This document shows positions 8,988 to 17,853 of a DNA stretch of 64,000 nucleotides, one piece after another. The stretch's first letter is position 1. Every line of letters begins with the position of its first letter. Source of the DNA: Raineyella sp044508675 (lineage in GTDB: Bacteria; Actinomycetota; Actinomycetes; Propionibacteriales; Propionibacteriaceae); assembly GCA_044508675.1 (NCBI GenBank), contig JBIQHF010000014.1, positions 22,274 to 86,273 on the forward strand, in the 5' to 3' direction. The position numbers and the translations under genes are program-made. The notes under the pieces are model-generated. The model did no database searches and was not told the origin of the DNA. It was given only the letters and a program-made list of their open reading frames with translations.

Positions 8988-10301
8988 TCAGCCGAGGGCG
9001 GCGATCCGGTGGAGCTCGTCTTCTAGGGCGCGGCGGACCCGGTCGAGGTCCAGGGCATCGGCATCAATGTGGGCCGCCACACCGAGCCGGCCCGCGTAGG
9101 AGACCGCGGCGACCCCGAAGCGTACGTTCCCCTGGATCGCTGCGACCGGCCAGACCTGTAGCAGGGGAGCGCCGGCGAGGGTCATCTGTCGTGCCGGGCC
9201 CCGGACGTTGGTGACGAACAGGGCCACGAAGCGCTGGCGGCGGGCCAGGGCTGCCATCAGCCGTGATCCCCAGCGGGTCCGGGTCAGTTCGTAGGTGCCC
9301 TGGGTCCGGGCCGCTGCCTTGGCGGCGCCGGTCAGGGCGGCGATCGCCGCCACCCGGTCGGCGCTGTCGGGCACCGAGGTGGGGAGTGGGGCCAGCATGA
9401 TGCCGACCGCGTTCCCCGAGGTGCCGCGGTCGGGCAGGGCCACCGGCACGCTCGCGGGCAGCGTCGACGGGACCGGCTCCCCGGCCGCCCGCAGCGTGGT
9501 CGTGACGGCGGCGGCCACCGCGGCGAGCAGGGCGTCGTTCACCCTGCCGCCGGCCCCCTTGGCCGCAGCGGCGAACCGCGACAGGTCCACATCGGCGAAG
9601 GCGACCCCGCGGTGCGGGCCGATCGGGCCCAGCAGCACCGTGGGTGCGACCGTCGAGCGGAACATGGCCGCCACGCGGACCACCCCGTCCCGGAATGCCT
9701 TCCAACGGTTCCGGCGGTGTGTGGCCGGGCGGGCCGTGGCGGGCGCACCGGGGTGGCCGGAGGGGCTCGGCTGGTCGGGCCCGGACGCTCCGTTGGGGGT
9801 CACGGGGTCGAAGAGTGAGGGGGCCAGGCGCACACCCGCGACCCCGTCCGCGACGGCGTGGTGGCTCCGCAGGATGATCCCCGGTCCGGTCACTCCCGCG
9901 CCGGGCACGATCAGCACCTCCCACAGCGGTCGGTCCCTGGGCAGCGGGGTCGTCATCAGGGTCGCGCACAGGTCCGCCAACCCCTCCCGGCCGACGACCG
10001 GGCCGACCTGGCGTACGTGCCAGGAGAGGTCCGGCTCGGCCGGCTGCCAGACCAGTGCGCGCCCCTCGGTGCCGACCCGTTGGGTGAACCGCCGCAGCAC
10101 GTCGTCGGAGGCCTCCGCGAGGCGACGGGCGATCCGGTCGCGGATGGCCACGAGGTCGACAGCCCCGTCCGGGCCGACGAATCCGCCGCTGCCCAGGATC
10201 CCGGCCATCAGGAAGCAGTTGACCTGGTCGGCGGCGTCCATCACGACATTGGAGGCGTCCGCCGGGGAGAGTCGCTCGGCGTGGTGACGTTCTTCGGCCA
10301 T
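8988..10301 (-). CDS. wax ester synthase/diacylglycerol acyltransferase (WS/DGAT)
   Basis: A 437-residue acyl-CoA-dependent O-acyltransferase of the WS/DGAT family, which makes wax esters or triacylglycerol as storage lipid. The catalytic HHxxxDG motif is HHAVADG at residues 147-153. The N-terminal RLSPADASNVVMDAADQ and the later ALPDRGTSGNAVGIMLAPLPT and FVTNVRGPARQMTLAGAP blocks are all family hallmarks. The chosen ATG follows GAAGGGGACC; a longer reading would add 53 residues that resemble nothing. It is divergently arranged with the AraC-type gene. Confidence 0.88.
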   Translation of the reverse strand: MAEERHHAERLSPADASNVVMDAADQVNCFLMAGILGSGGFVGPDGAVDLVAIRDRIARRLAEASDDVLRRFTQRVGTEGRALVWQPAEPDLSWHVRQVGPVVGREGLADLCATLMTTPLPRDRPLWEVLIVPGAGVTGPGIILRSHHAVADGVAGVRLAPSLFDPVTPNGASGPDQPSPSGHPGAPATARPATHRRNRWKAFRDGVVRVAAMFRSTVAPTVLLGPIGPHRGVAFADVDLSRFAAAAKGAGGRVNDALLAAVAAAVTTTLRAAGEPVPSTLPASVPVALPDRGTSGNAVGIMLAPLPTSVPDSADRVAAIAALTGAAKAAARTQGTYELTRTRWGSRLMAALARRQRFVALFVTNVRGPARQMTLAGAPLLQVWPVAAIQGNVRFGVAAVSYAGRLGVAAHIDADALDLDRVRRALEDELHRIAALG

Positions 10302-10395
10302 GTGGTCCCCTTCGCCGAGCCGACGGAGCATCTCCCGGGCCACCGGTCCACCTACCCACCGCAGTTCTGGACAGACGCCGCACTTTCGTGCAGAC

Positions 10396-10415
10396 GCTAC
10401 CGCTGTACGGGTAGC
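10396..10415. promoter_or_regulatory. inverted repeat in the WS/DGAT-araC intergenic region
   Basis: GCTACC-N8-GGTAGC is a perfect 6-bp inverted repeat about 95 bases upstream of the acyltransferase start. CGGAT-type half-sites follow at 10415 and 10434. The rest of the 289-base gap holds a possible promoter and no gene that I can see. Confidence 0.35.
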
Positions 10416-10509
10416 GGATCCCTGAAAGCGCGGCGGATAGGAGCCACCGAGGCTCACCACGAGTCTAGGTTCGTGTCCTGTCGGGGGCGAGGAGGCACGG
10501 GGACCACCC

Positions 10510-10538
10510 TTGTCAACACATACTTGCTAGATCATACT
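10510..10538 (+). promoter_or_regulatory. candidate promoter for the araC-type gene
   Basis: TTGTCA, 17 bases, then CATACT, in a locally AT-rich stretch (10505-10550) ahead of the GTG start at 10591. The tetramer-rich CATACTT sequence occurs twice here, 14 bases apart. It is a match by eye only. Confidence 0.4.
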
Positions 10539-10590
10539 TAATCGTTGCGTCGTGTGATCGGGCAGGGTCGCCCAGGCAGGGAGGGATGTC

Positions 10591-11583
10591 GTGTTGGGAC
10601 GTCTTCGCGCCGCCCTCGATGCCCTCGGGCCCGATCGCTTTCGGAGTCAGGACCTGGCGGCCACCAGGGGCCACATGTCCCGGCTGTTCAGGTCCCACCG
10701 GCTGGTGCCGGTCGGTGGCCGTGACCAGGTCGATGCGGACATCACTGCTTTCCGGGGCCACCACCTGACCGTCGCGATGGTCGGCCACGGACCCGACGTC
10801 ACCGCGGACATCGACCGCTGTGGATCCTTCTTCAACGTCAACGTTTCGCTGTCCGGTGTCCTGGAGTCCGACATTGACGGTCACCTGGTGCGGACGACGC
10901 CTGGTCAGGCGGTGGTCTTCGATGCGCATCGGCCGGTGAAGATGCTCTGGCATGCCGGCACCGTGCAGATGGCGGTCCGGATCGACCGTTCGGCCCTGGA
11001 GCGCAAGCTCGCCCTGGCGCTGGGCTGCGAGGTCGTCACTCCGCTGTCCTTCGAGGCCCTGATGGACACGTCCGCCGGTGCGGGAGTGGCGTGGAGCAGA
11101 TCGGTGCTCGGTGCCCTGGAGACCTACCAGGCGACGTCGCCGGCGGTCCGGCAGGGTCTGGCGTCCGAGCTGGAGTCCGCGGTGATGGGCCAGCTCCTCT
11201 ACACTCACCCCAACAACTACACCGACGCGCTCTCCGGGTACCCGACCCCAGCCCCGCACCGTACGGTCCGGCGGGCTCTGGACTACCTCCAGGAGCACCT
11301 GGCCGAGACGTTCACCGTCGATGACGTCGCGGCAGCGACCGGTGTCAGCACCCGCGCCCTGCAGGCGGCCTTCAGGGACGAGCTCGACGAGACGGTGACC
11401 CAGGTGGTGCGCAACGAACGCCTGGCCCGGGTCCATGCGGATCTGCTGGAGGGGATCGGCAGTGTCAGTGACATCGCCTACCGGTGGGGCTTCTCCCACC
11501 TCTCCCGGTTCTCCGCCGCCTATCGCCAGCGGTACGGGCAACTGCCCTCGGAGACCCTGCGCCGAGGAGATCCGCCGCGCTAG
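10591..11583 (+). CDS. AraC-family transcriptional regulator
   Basis: A 330-residue activator. Residues 50-200 fit the AraC-binding-like sensor domain found in XylS/AlkS-type regulators (GSFFNVNVSLSGVLESDIDGH, then PGQAVVFDAHRPVKM). The C-terminal 100 residues carry two helix-turn-helix motifs: FTVDDVAAATGVSTRALQAAFRDEL and GSVSDIAYRWGFSHLSRFSAAYRQRYG. It starts with GTG after GGAGGG. It lies directly upstream of a monooxygenase operon in the same direction, with paired direct repeats between, so it probably activates those genes in response to an aromatic effector. Confidence 0.87.
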   Translation: MLGRLRAALDALGPDRFRSQDLAATRGHMSRLFRSHRLVPVGGRDQVDADITAFRGHHLTVAMVGHGPDVTADIDRCGSFFNVNVSLSGVLESDIDGHLVRTTPGQAVVFDAHRPVKMLWHAGTVQMAVRIDRSALERKLALALGCEVVTPLSFEALMDTSAGAGVAWSRSVLGALETYQATSPAVRQGLASELESAVMGQLLYTHPNNYTDALSGYPTPAPHRTVRRALDYLQEHLAETFTVDDVAAATGVSTRALQAAFRDELDETVTQVVRNERLARVHADLLEGIGSVSDIAYRWGFSHLSRFSAAYRQRYGQLPSETLRRGDPPR

Positions 11584-11617
11584 CCCTGGCTGACCGCAAC
11601 GGACCGGCTACGGGAAG

Positions 11618-11645
11618 CGGATAGTCTCCACAGGATCCGGATAGT
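11618..11645 (+). promoter_or_regulatory. paired CGGATAGT direct repeats, candidate AraC site
   Basis: CGGATAGT occurs at 11618-11625 and 11638-11645, exactly 20 bases apart, so both would face the same side of the helix. A related CGGAT lies at 11661. AraC-family proteins commonly bind such direct repeats next to the -35 region. The site precedes the flavin reductase gene by about 60 bases. Confidence 0.5.
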
Positions 11646-11707
11646 GAGCTGAGTCACACCCGGATTGACTGGACCTCATCAGCCGCACAGCGACGTGAGG
11701 AGGTCCC

Positions 11708-12322
11708 ATGAGCCAGACCGCAGCGCCGACCGGCCGGTCAACGAGTGAGCCGGGGTTCGATCCGAAGGAGTTCCGACGCACGCTGGGCCAGTTCGCGACC
11801 GGCGTCACGGTCGTGACGTACGACCTCGACGGCGCACCACGCGGAGCGACGGTCAACTCGTTCACCTCGGTCTCCATCGAACCGCCGCTGGTCCTGGTGT
11901 CGATCGCCCGCAGCGCCAAGGCGTACGAGGCACTCCAGGGCAAGCCGTTCACCGTCAACGTGCTGGCCACCGAGCAGCTCGGCATGGCCCTGCGCTTCGC
12001 CGGGAAGCCGGACGACAGCCCGATCCCTTGGGAACAGGGCCGGTGGGCGCCACGGATCACCGGTGCTCTCGCCCACTTCGAGTGCACCCCCTGGGCGGCG
12101 TACGACGGTGGTGACCACGTCCTGTTCCTGGGCCGGGTCGAGGCGTACGACCGCAGCCCGGGGGAGCCGCTCGCCTTCTTCGCCGGCAGGTTCCGCCGGA
12201 TGGGGCTACTGCTCCCGGACGGCCCACGCGTGATCCCACTGGACGGCCGTCCCTTCCCCGAGTACGTCACCCACCTGCACCGGCTGCACGAGGCCGCTGA
12301 GCGCGGACTCGACCCCGACTGA
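11708..12322 (+). CDS. flavin reductase (two-component monooxygenase partner)
   Basis: A 204-residue flavin reductase-like FMN-binding protein. The core blocks are FRRTLGQFATGVTVVTYDLDG, then RGATVNSFTSVSIEPPLVLVSIAR and KPFTVNVLATEQ, all standard for the HpaC/RutF/StyB fold. It uses NAD(P)H to supply reduced flavin to a partner oxygenase, here almost surely the LLM monooxygenase encoded next. The extension at the C-terminus (YVTHLHRLHEAAERG) is longer than minimal family members. The ribosome site is GTGAGGAGG. It is the first gene of a three-gene operon. Confidence 0.88.
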   Translation: MSQTAAPTGRSTSEPGFDPKEFRRTLGQFATGVTVVTYDLDGAPRGATVNSFTSVSIEPPLVLVSIARSAKAYEALQGKPFTVNVLATEQLGMALRFAGKPDDSPIPWEQGRWAPRITGALAHFECTPWAAYDGGDHVLFLGRVEAYDRSPGEPLAFFAGRFRRMGLLLPDGPRVIPLDGRPFPEYVTHLHRLHEAAERGLDPD

Positions 12323-12372
12323 TCCCCCGCATCCCTCCCCCCATCCCCAGCCTCATCCGAGGAAGGACACCG

Positions 12373-13632
12373 ATGAAGATCACCTATTTCCAGCAGGCCC
12401 CGTACCGGGAGCTGCCGGATGACTTCGAGACCAAGTACGAGTCCTGCGTCACCACCCCCTACTTCGAGACCACCACGCCCGAGGGGGTGCGCAGTGCCTT
12501 CAGCTCCGCCCTCGACGAGAGCATGCACGCGGCCCGCAAGGGGTTCGACGGGATCACGATCACCGAGCACGGCCAGAGCTCGTACGACATGATCCCCAAC
12601 CCCCACATCCTGGAGGCGGCCCTGGCGTACGCCACCGAGACCGAGGGGATCGACACCGCGATCTACCCCGTTGGGCGTTCGCTCGGCAAGACCCGGGAGC
12701 CGCTGCGGGTCGCCGAAGAGGCGGCGATGCTCGACATGATCAGCGGCGGCCGGCTGGTGTGCGGCTTCCCGGTCGGCCTGGCGTACGACGCGAACATCAA
12801 CAACGGCGTGCCCCCGGCCCTGACCCGCCGCAACTTCGATGAGAACCTCGAACTGATCCTCAAGGCCTGGACCGAGCCCGAACCCTTCGCCTGGAACGGC
12901 ACGTTCACCCAGCGCAGCGCGGTCAACATCTGGCCCCGACCGCTGCAGAGCCCGCCACCGATCTGGATCACCGGCATCGGCAACCCGCGCACCATGCAGT
13001 TCACCCTGGATCGGGAGTTCGGGTTCAACTACTTCGGCTGGTTCGGCGCCAAGGTCACCGGGCGCCGGATCTTCGACCGGTTCTGGCAGTTGGCCGAGGA
13101 GGCCGGCAAGGACCCCAACCCGTATCGGATGGGCTTCATGCAGACGATCTGCGTTGCCGACACCGATGCCGAGGCGGAGCGGCTCTACGCCAAGCACGTG
13201 GAGTACTTCTTCCAGAAGGGCCTGGGGTCGATCCCCATGCACCGGCTGGCCCTGCCCGGTGGCATCGACATCCGTGGCGTCGAGGCGATCATGCGCGACC
13301 CGGGCGACTTCGGTGTCTACAGCAAGATGAAGACGGCCAGCTTCGCCGACCTGGTGGAGTCCGGCTCGGTCATCTGCGGCAGCGTCGACACCGTGGTGGA
13401 GCAGTTGTCCGCGTTCATCACCGACTTCCGGATCGGCAACCTGCACGCCATGCTCCAGATCGGCTCGATGCCGGCCGAGCTCACCAAGCACAACATCGAC
13501 ATGTTCGCCGACCACGTGATGCCCCGACTGCGCGAGCTGTGGTCCGACACCGACTACGAGCACCACTGGTGGCCCGAACGCCTCGGCGGCCGCCCCCTCG
13601 ACACCGCCGCCCTGGAAGGGAGCCTGGCATGA
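12373..13632 (+). CDS. LLM-class flavin-dependent monooxygenase
   Basis: A 419-residue bacterial-luciferase-fold monooxygenase. Hallmarks are the first strand MKITYFQQAPYRELP, GFDGITITEHG (TIM-barrel strand with EH), EEAAMLDMISGGRLVCGFPVG, and the NFDENLELILKAW block. It needs reduced FMN, which the preceding gene supplies. Related members cleave or hydroxylate nitrogen heterocycles (RutA on uracil, PyrA-type on pyridine) or long-chain and sulfonated compounds. I cannot assign the substrate. It has a GAGGAAGGACACC ribosome site and overlaps the hydrolase by ATGA. Confidence 0.88.
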   Translation: MKITYFQQAPYRELPDDFETKYESCVTTPYFETTTPEGVRSAFSSALDESMHAARKGFDGITITEHGQSSYDMIPNPHILEAALAYATETEGIDTAIYPVGRSLGKTREPLRVAEEAAMLDMISGGRLVCGFPVGLAYDANINNGVPPALTRRNFDENLELILKAWTEPEPFAWNGTFTQRSAVNIWPRPLQSPPPIWITGIGNPRTMQFTLDREFGFNYFGWFGAKVTGRRIFDRFWQLAEEAGKDPNPYRMGFMQTICVADTDAEAERLYAKHVEYFFQKGLGSIPMHRLALPGGIDIRGVEAIMRDPGDFGVYSKMKTASFADLVESGSVICGSVDTVVEQLSAFITDFRIGNLHAMLQIGSMPAELTKHNIDMFADHVMPRLRELWSDTDYEHHWWPERLGGRPLDTAALEGSLA

Positions 13633-14426
13633 CCACCTTCACCGAGCAGCAGACCACCGTTTGGAACGACGAGCTGACCCTGCGCTTCAAGGTCCGGGGC
13701 TCGGGCGACCCGCTGGTGTACTTCCACCCGGCCGCCGGTCTTGCCTGGGACCCGTTCCTCGAGGAGCTCTCGCAACACTTCACGGTGTTCGCGCCGGAGT
13801 TCTTCGGTACCAGTGCTGGTGATCCCCACGCCATCCACCGCATCGACGACCTGTGGGACGTGGTGCTGGCGTACGAGCAGGGGATCCGGTCCCTCGGCCT
13901 GGCGGGCGCGGTCGCGGTCGGCCAGTCCTTCGGCGGCATGCTGGCCGCCGAACTGGCGGCCAATCACCCACAGCTGTTCTCCCGACTGGTCCTGCTCGAC
14001 CCGGTCGGGCTGTGGCGAGACGACCGACCGGTCGCCAACCCGTGGGCCGCGGCGCAGGAGGAACTGCCCCCGATGCTGTTCGCGGACCCGAGCGGGCCGG
14101 CGGCGCAGGCCTTCCTGACCCCGCCCGAGGACCCGGAGGAGGCCATCGCGGCCGGTGCGGCCATGGTGTGGGCACTGGGCTGCACCGGCAAGTTCTGCTG
14201 GCCGCTGCCGGAGCGCGGTCTGGCGAAGCGGCTGCACCGGGTGATCGCGCCGAGCCTGGTCGTGTGGGGCGAGCAGGACGCGCTGGTCTCGGTCGACTAC
14301 GCCGACGAGTTCGCCTCCCGGATGGCCGATGCCCGCGTGGTCCGGATCCCCGGGGCCGGTCACATCCCGCAGGTCGAGGCGACCGAGGAGACACTCACCC
14401 ACGTCCTGCCGTTCCTGCTCTCGTAG
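13629..14426 (+). CDS. alpha/beta hydrolase (MhpC/RutD-like)
   Basis: A 265-residue alpha/beta-hydrolase. The nucleophile elbow is VGQSFGGMLA, the acid lies in WGEQDALVSVDYADEF, and the histidine in GAGHIPQVEA, so the catalytic triad is complete. Its start codon overlaps the stop of the monooxygenase, so it most likely works on that enzyme's product, for example by cleaving a ring-opened amide, ester or vinylogous diketone. The lid region (residues 130-190) is the usual length. The operon ends here, at a strong hairpin. Confidence 0.87.
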   Translation: MTTFTEQQTTVWNDELTLRFKVRGSGDPLVYFHPAAGLAWDPFLEELSQHFTVFAPEFFGTSAGDPHAIHRIDDLWDVVLAYEQGIRSLGLAGAVAVGQSFGGMLAAELAANHPQLFSRLVLLDPVGLWRDDRPVANPWAAAQEELPPMLFADPSGPAAQAFLTPPEDPEEAIAAGAAMVWALGCTGKFCWPLPERGLAKRLHRVIAPSLVVWGEQDALVSVDYADEFASRMADARVVRIPGAGHIPQVEATEETLTHVLPFLLS

Positions 14427-14458
14427 CGCTCGCTCGCGAGAGCACGTCCCCCCCGGGG

Positions 14459-14494
14459 GGTTGAGGGGCCGTTGTCCGCAACGGCCCCTCAACC
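14459..14494 (+). terminator. perfect 16-bp hairpin terminator
   Basis: GGTTGAGGGGCCGTTG pairs perfectly with CAACGGCCCCTCAACC across a TCCG loop, 33 bases after the hydrolase stop. There is no T-run. It is the strongest hairpin noticed in the window and closes the monooxygenase operon. Confidence 0.85.
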
Positions 14495-14553
14495 CTCCTG
14501 ACTCCCGGGCGCAGGGGGCCTAGGGTAGTGGTGGTTGATCCCTGGGAGGAGCC

Positions 14554-15003
14554 ATGCCCCACGAACCACGACCCCGCGCCCGGGCCTCGAGCACCAACCG
14601 CGGAGGCGACCTGGTCGGTGCCGTCATCAACGTCGTCCTGCTGTACCTGCTCAACTTCCGCCCCGGGTGGCAGGTGGTCGACTTCCTCACCCCTGAGACC
14701 GCCGCGGTCCTCGGCATCGTCAACGCCACCTTGATCGTGTCTGCGGTCGGTGGCCTGCTCTACGCGGTGATCGGCTCGAGGGCGTTCCGGGCGCTGGGTG
14801 GCGTGGTCACCTCGGCGGTCGCCCTGGCAGCCACCATTGCGGTGTGGCGGGTCTTCCCGTTCGATTTCTCGGCGTACGCGTTCGACTGGGCGCTCGTTGC
14901 CCGGATCCTGCTTATGCTCGGCATGGTGGGGACGGCGATCGGGATCATCGTCAGCCTGGGCATGTTCGCCCGGGCGGTGATGTCCGGCGCCGACCGGGGC
15001 TGA
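14554..15003 (+). CDS. small four-helix membrane protein
   Basis: A 149-residue protein with an arginine-rich N-terminus (residues 1-20) and four hydrophobic segments, near residues 22-36, 48-66, 77-96 and 112-140. No family I can name; it resembles the many small integral membrane proteins of actinobacteria. It has a GGAGGAG ribosome site. The metallophosphoesterase starts 17 bases after its stop, so both may share a transcript. Confidence 0.65.
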   Translation: MPHEPRPRARASSTNRGGDLVGAVINVVLLYLLNFRPGWQVVDFLTPETAAVLGIVNATLIVSAVGGLLYAVIGSRAFRALGGVVTSAVALAATIAVWRVFPFDFSAYAFDWALVARILLMLGMVGTAIGIIVSLGMFARAVMSGADRG

Positions 15004-15019
15004 CGAGCGAGGGAGAGGC

Positions 15020-15925
15020 ATGCGGACGATCAAGCGGCTGACCGAGGCGTACGCCAACGCCCGGATCGAGGAGTTCGACGACGATTCGCGCTACGTCTTC
15101 CTCAGCGACTGCCATCGCGGCGACGGCAGCATGGCCGACGAGTTCATGAAGAACAAGAGCATCTACCTCGCCGCACTGCAGTCCTACTACGCCCTGGGGT
15201 TCACCTACGTCGAGGTCGGCGACGGCGACGAGCTGTGGGAGAACTTCGACTTCAAGCACGTGCTGTGGGCCAACAACTCCACGTTCAGGTTGCTGAAGAA
15301 GTTCTACGACGAGGGGCGTCTCCACTACCTGTACGGCAACCACAACATGCAGTTGCGGGACCCGGAGTACGCCCGGTCGTGCTTCACCCTGATGAAGGAC
15401 GAGGCCGGGGAGATGGTCGACTTCATGCCCGGCCTGGAGCCGTGCGAGGCGATGATCTTCCGCCACCGCCACTCCGGCCAGGAGCTCTTCGTGGTGCACG
15501 GGCACCAGGGCGATGCCGCCAACGACCAGTTTTGGCGCGCGACAATGTGGACGTTTCGGGTGTTCTGGAAGTACATGCACGCGTTCGGGGTCCGCAGTCC
15601 GGCCAGTCCGGTGAAGAACCTGTTCAAGCAGCACAAAGTCGAGCGGAACTATAAACGGTGGATTCGGCGCAGCCGGGTGCCGCTGATCTGCGGCCACACG
15701 CATCGACAGAAGTTCCCCCACGATGATGCGCTGCCGTACTTCAACACCGGCAGCTGCGTCTTCCCCTCGTACATCACCGGCATCGAGATCTCCGACGGCC
15801 AGATCATGATGGTGGGCTGGCGGGTCGAACCCGACGACGACGGCTACCTGCACGTCGTACGCTGGGTCCTCGCCGGGCCGGAGCCGATCTCTACCTTCGA
15901 CCTGAGGCGCAAGGCGCGGGACTGA
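15020..15925 (+). CDS. calcineurin-like metallophosphoesterase
   Basis: A 301-residue phosphoesterase with the full two-metal motif set: SDCHRGDG near residue 30, GDGDELWE near 70, YGNHN near 109, VVHGHQGD near 155, and CGHTHRQ near 221. The WE after the second motif and the spacing recall LpxH-type pyrophosphatases, although actinobacteria lack lipid A, so the substrate is some other phosphodiester or nucleotide lipid. No signal peptide. The start ATG has a GAGGGAGAGGC ribosome site. It converges on the VOC-domain gene. Confidence 0.85.
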   Translation: MRTIKRLTEAYANARIEEFDDDSRYVFLSDCHRGDGSMADEFMKNKSIYLAALQSYYALGFTYVEVGDGDELWENFDFKHVLWANNSTFRLLKKFYDEGRLHYLYGNHNMQLRDPEYARSCFTLMKDEAGEMVDFMPGLEPCEAMIFRHRHSGQELFVVHGHQGDAANDQFWRATMWTFRVFWKYMHAFGVRSPASPVKNLFKQHKVERNYKRWIRRSRVPLICGHTHRQKFPHDDALPYFNTGSCVFPSYITGIEISDGQIMMVGWRVEPDDDGYLHVVRWVLAGPEPISTFDLRRKARD

Positions 15926-15926
15926 C

Positions 15927-15946
15927 GTCAGGCGCCGTCAGGCGCC
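15927..15946. repeat. two adjacent copies of GTCAGGCGCC
   Basis: GTCAGGCGCC occurs twice with no spacer, and the second copy holds the stop codon of the convergent VOC gene. This looks like a recent 10-bp duplication that added a spare stop region. Confidence 0.6.
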
Positions 15947-16378
15947 GGCCTCGTCCCCGGTCTCCTCCTCGGCGTCGAAGGCCCACAGGACGCCGTAGCG
16001 GTCGCGGACCTGGCCGTACCACCCGCCCCACGGGGCGACCGCGAACGGCATCTCGACCTGCCCACCGTTCGCGGTGAGTCGGTCGATCAGTCGCTTCGCC
16101 TCGGCGACGCTGCCGGGGCTGACCAGCAGTGAGACCGGCCCGGCGGGAAGCGGGCCCGGCTGGCTGCCCGGATCGTCCCCGGCGGCGATCCGTAGCTGGC
16201 CGGCCTCGAGGGTGGAGTGGGCGATGGACCCCGGGTCGGGCTGGAACGGCATCCCCTCCAGGGCGAACTCGCCGTACGGGTGGAGGCTCAGCTCACCGCC
16301 GAACACCTGCTGGTAGAAGGTCATGGCCGCACGGGTGCTGCCGGGGAACGAGATGTAGGTCCAGGCGCTGATGGGCAT
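15938..16378 (-). CDS. PhnB-like VOC (glyoxalase-fold) protein
   Basis: A 146-residue VOC-superfamily protein of the PhnB/3-demethylubiquinone-like group: a start with YISFPGSTRAAMTFYQQVFGGELSL, and a C-terminal WGGWYGQVRDRYGVLWAFD. Members bind small ligands or metals and are mostly uncharacterised. There is no evidence of ring-cleavage activity, unlike the two larger VOC enzymes further on. ATG at 16378 is chosen because MPISAWTYISF begins the conserved fold; the longer frame from 16444 adds unrelated residues. Confidence 0.75.
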   Translation of the reverse strand: MPISAWTYISFPGSTRAAMTFYQQVFGGELSLHPYGEFALEGMPFQPDPGSIAHSTLEAGQLRIAAGDDPGSQPGPLPAGPVSLLVSPGSVAEAKRLIDRLTANGGQVEMPFAVAPWGGWYGQVRDRYGVLWAFDAEEETGDEAGA

Positions 16379-16488
16379 GGCCCCATCCTGGCGGCATGTC
16401 AGCCGGATGAGAACCCCTGACCTGGTGTGACGTGGGGCACTCATGACAACCCATCGTCAAAACTCGAATGACTATCCTGAAAAAATCT

Positions 16489-16506
16489 ATGGATGATCCA
16501 TTGACT
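16489..16506 (+). promoter_or_regulatory. palindrome next to a TTGACT -35 element
   Basis: ATGGAT-G-ATCCAT (16489-16501) is a perfect 6-bp palindrome in the AT-rich gap ahead of the Rieske oxygenase gene. Its last base begins TTGACT (16501-16506), a plausible -35, with CACTCT 17 bases further. The overlap suits repressor control. The regulator is unknown. Confidence 0.4.
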
Positions 16507-16603
16507 TTTGGTGTGTGGTGGGTCACTCTTGTGGCACGCGGTGATCGAGGGATCCGGCAGGGAAGACCTCGACCCTTCTGCCACTCAAAGAGGAGATTGG
16601 TTC

Positions 16604-17797
16604 ATGAGTGAAGCAACCACCCAGATCGGGAACGTCAGCAAGGTGGCGCGCCAGTACGCGCCGTACGTGGAGGCCGACTGGGGCTTCGCAAACCACTGGT
16701 ACCCGGCGGCCTTCAGCCACGAGGTCGAGGCCCGCGGCGTGGTCGGCGTCCGCATCGGTGGCCACGACATCGCCATCACCCGCACCGACGAGGGCGTGGC
16801 CTACGGCATCGCGGACCGCTGCCTGCACCGCGGCGTCAAGCTGTCGGCCAAGCCGATGTGCTTCGCCAGCGGTGAGGTGACCTGCTGGTACCACGGCTTC
16901 ACCTACAACGCCGAGACCGGCAACCTGGACACCATCGTCGGCGCCCCGGAGGATCCGCTGATCGGCACCGTCGGTGTCCGCGCCTACCCGACCGAGGAGT
17001 TCGCCGGGATCATCTGGCTGTTCGTCGGCGACGAGGACTTCGGCGAGCCGCCGGCCATCGAGACCGATCTGCCGATGCGTGTCACCGACCGTGACATCGT
17101 GCACTTCCAGGACGAGGACTACATCGGTCGCGGCATCCGCCGCCACACCGCCGGCAACTGGCGTCCGGCCGTCGAGAACGGCCTGGACCCGAGCCACCTG
17201 CTGGTGCACTGGGACAACGCCATCGTGCTGGCCCAGGACCGGTTCCTGCCGCTGGGCGTGACCGCCCTGACCGATGACGCCACCGAGCTGATCGACATCG
17301 AGGACGGCCCCAAGGGCGTCCGCAACCGCTACGACCTGCCGGGCAAGTACGAGCCGGTCTCGGAGAACCCGATGCTCGGCGTCAAGGCCAAGGGGGGCAC
17401 CGTCTTCCCGCCGTACCGTGCCTCGGCGTGGGTGCCCTGCGGCGACATGATCGAGGACTGGCCGCTGCCGGGCCACGTGCAGTACGAGTTCATGGTCCCG
17501 GTCGACGACCACACCCACATGTACTGGGAGATCATCGCCACCCGCGCGACGACCGAGGAGGAGCGCGAGGAGTTCAACTTCCGCTACGAGCACTACTACG
17601 AGCCGCTGGCCCTGCGCGGTTTCAACGATTCCGACCTGTTCGCCCGCGAGGCGACCGAGGAGTTCTACCAGAAGTTCGACGGCTGGAACAACGAGGTCTT
17701 CGCCCACGCCGACTTCTCCGTCGTCCAGTGGCGCAAGCACGCTGCGAAGTTCGGTCGCGGATTCTTCCAGTCCCCGTACGCCAGCGACGAGTTCTGA
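16604..17797 (+). CDS. Rieske non-heme iron oxygenase, carbazole-dioxygenase (CarAa) type
   Basis: A 397-residue terminal oxygenase. The Rieske cluster ligands are Cys73 and His75 (DRCLHRG) and Cys94 and His97 (TCWYHGFTY). The mononuclear iron site is His198 and His202 in ENGLDPSHLLVH plus an aspartate in GFNDSDLFARE near 344. The whole layout, including APYVEADWGFANHWYP and the WNNEVFAHAD end, follows CarAa, the homotrimeric carbazole 1,9a-dioxygenase. That family also covers other N-heteroaromatic and aminoaromatic hydroxylases. It has a GAGGAGA ribosome site and the reductase follows directly. Confidence 0.9.
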   Translation: MSEATTQIGNVSKVARQYAPYVEADWGFANHWYPAAFSHEVEARGVVGVRIGGHDIAITRTDEGVAYGIADRCLHRGVKLSAKPMCFASGEVTCWYHGFTYNAETGNLDTIVGAPEDPLIGTVGVRAYPTEEFAGIIWLFVGDEDFGEPPAIETDLPMRVTDRDIVHFQDEDYIGRGIRRHTAGNWRPAVENGLDPSHLLVHWDNAIVLAQDRFLPLGVTALTDDATELIDIEDGPKGVRNRYDLPGKYEPVSENPMLGVKAKGGTVFPPYRASAWVPCGDMIEDWPLPGHVQYEFMVPVDDHTHMYWEIIATRATTEEEREEFNFRYEHYYEPLALRGFNDSDLFAREATEEFYQKFDGWNNEVFAHADFSVVQWRKHAAKFGRGFFQSPYASDEF

Positions 17798-17853
17798 TCC
17801 TCGTCCAGCTGCACTGATCCCTCTCAAGCGCGGGTTTGGCAAAGGAGCCTTCC

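Noticed and set aside
12373..13632. Naming the LLM enzyme RutA and the cluster a pyrimidine-degrading Rut operon
   Set aside because: LLM, flavin reductase, hydrolase and RidA types are all present, but RutB is absent, the RidA gene is 21 kb away, and the LLM sequence is longer than RutA.
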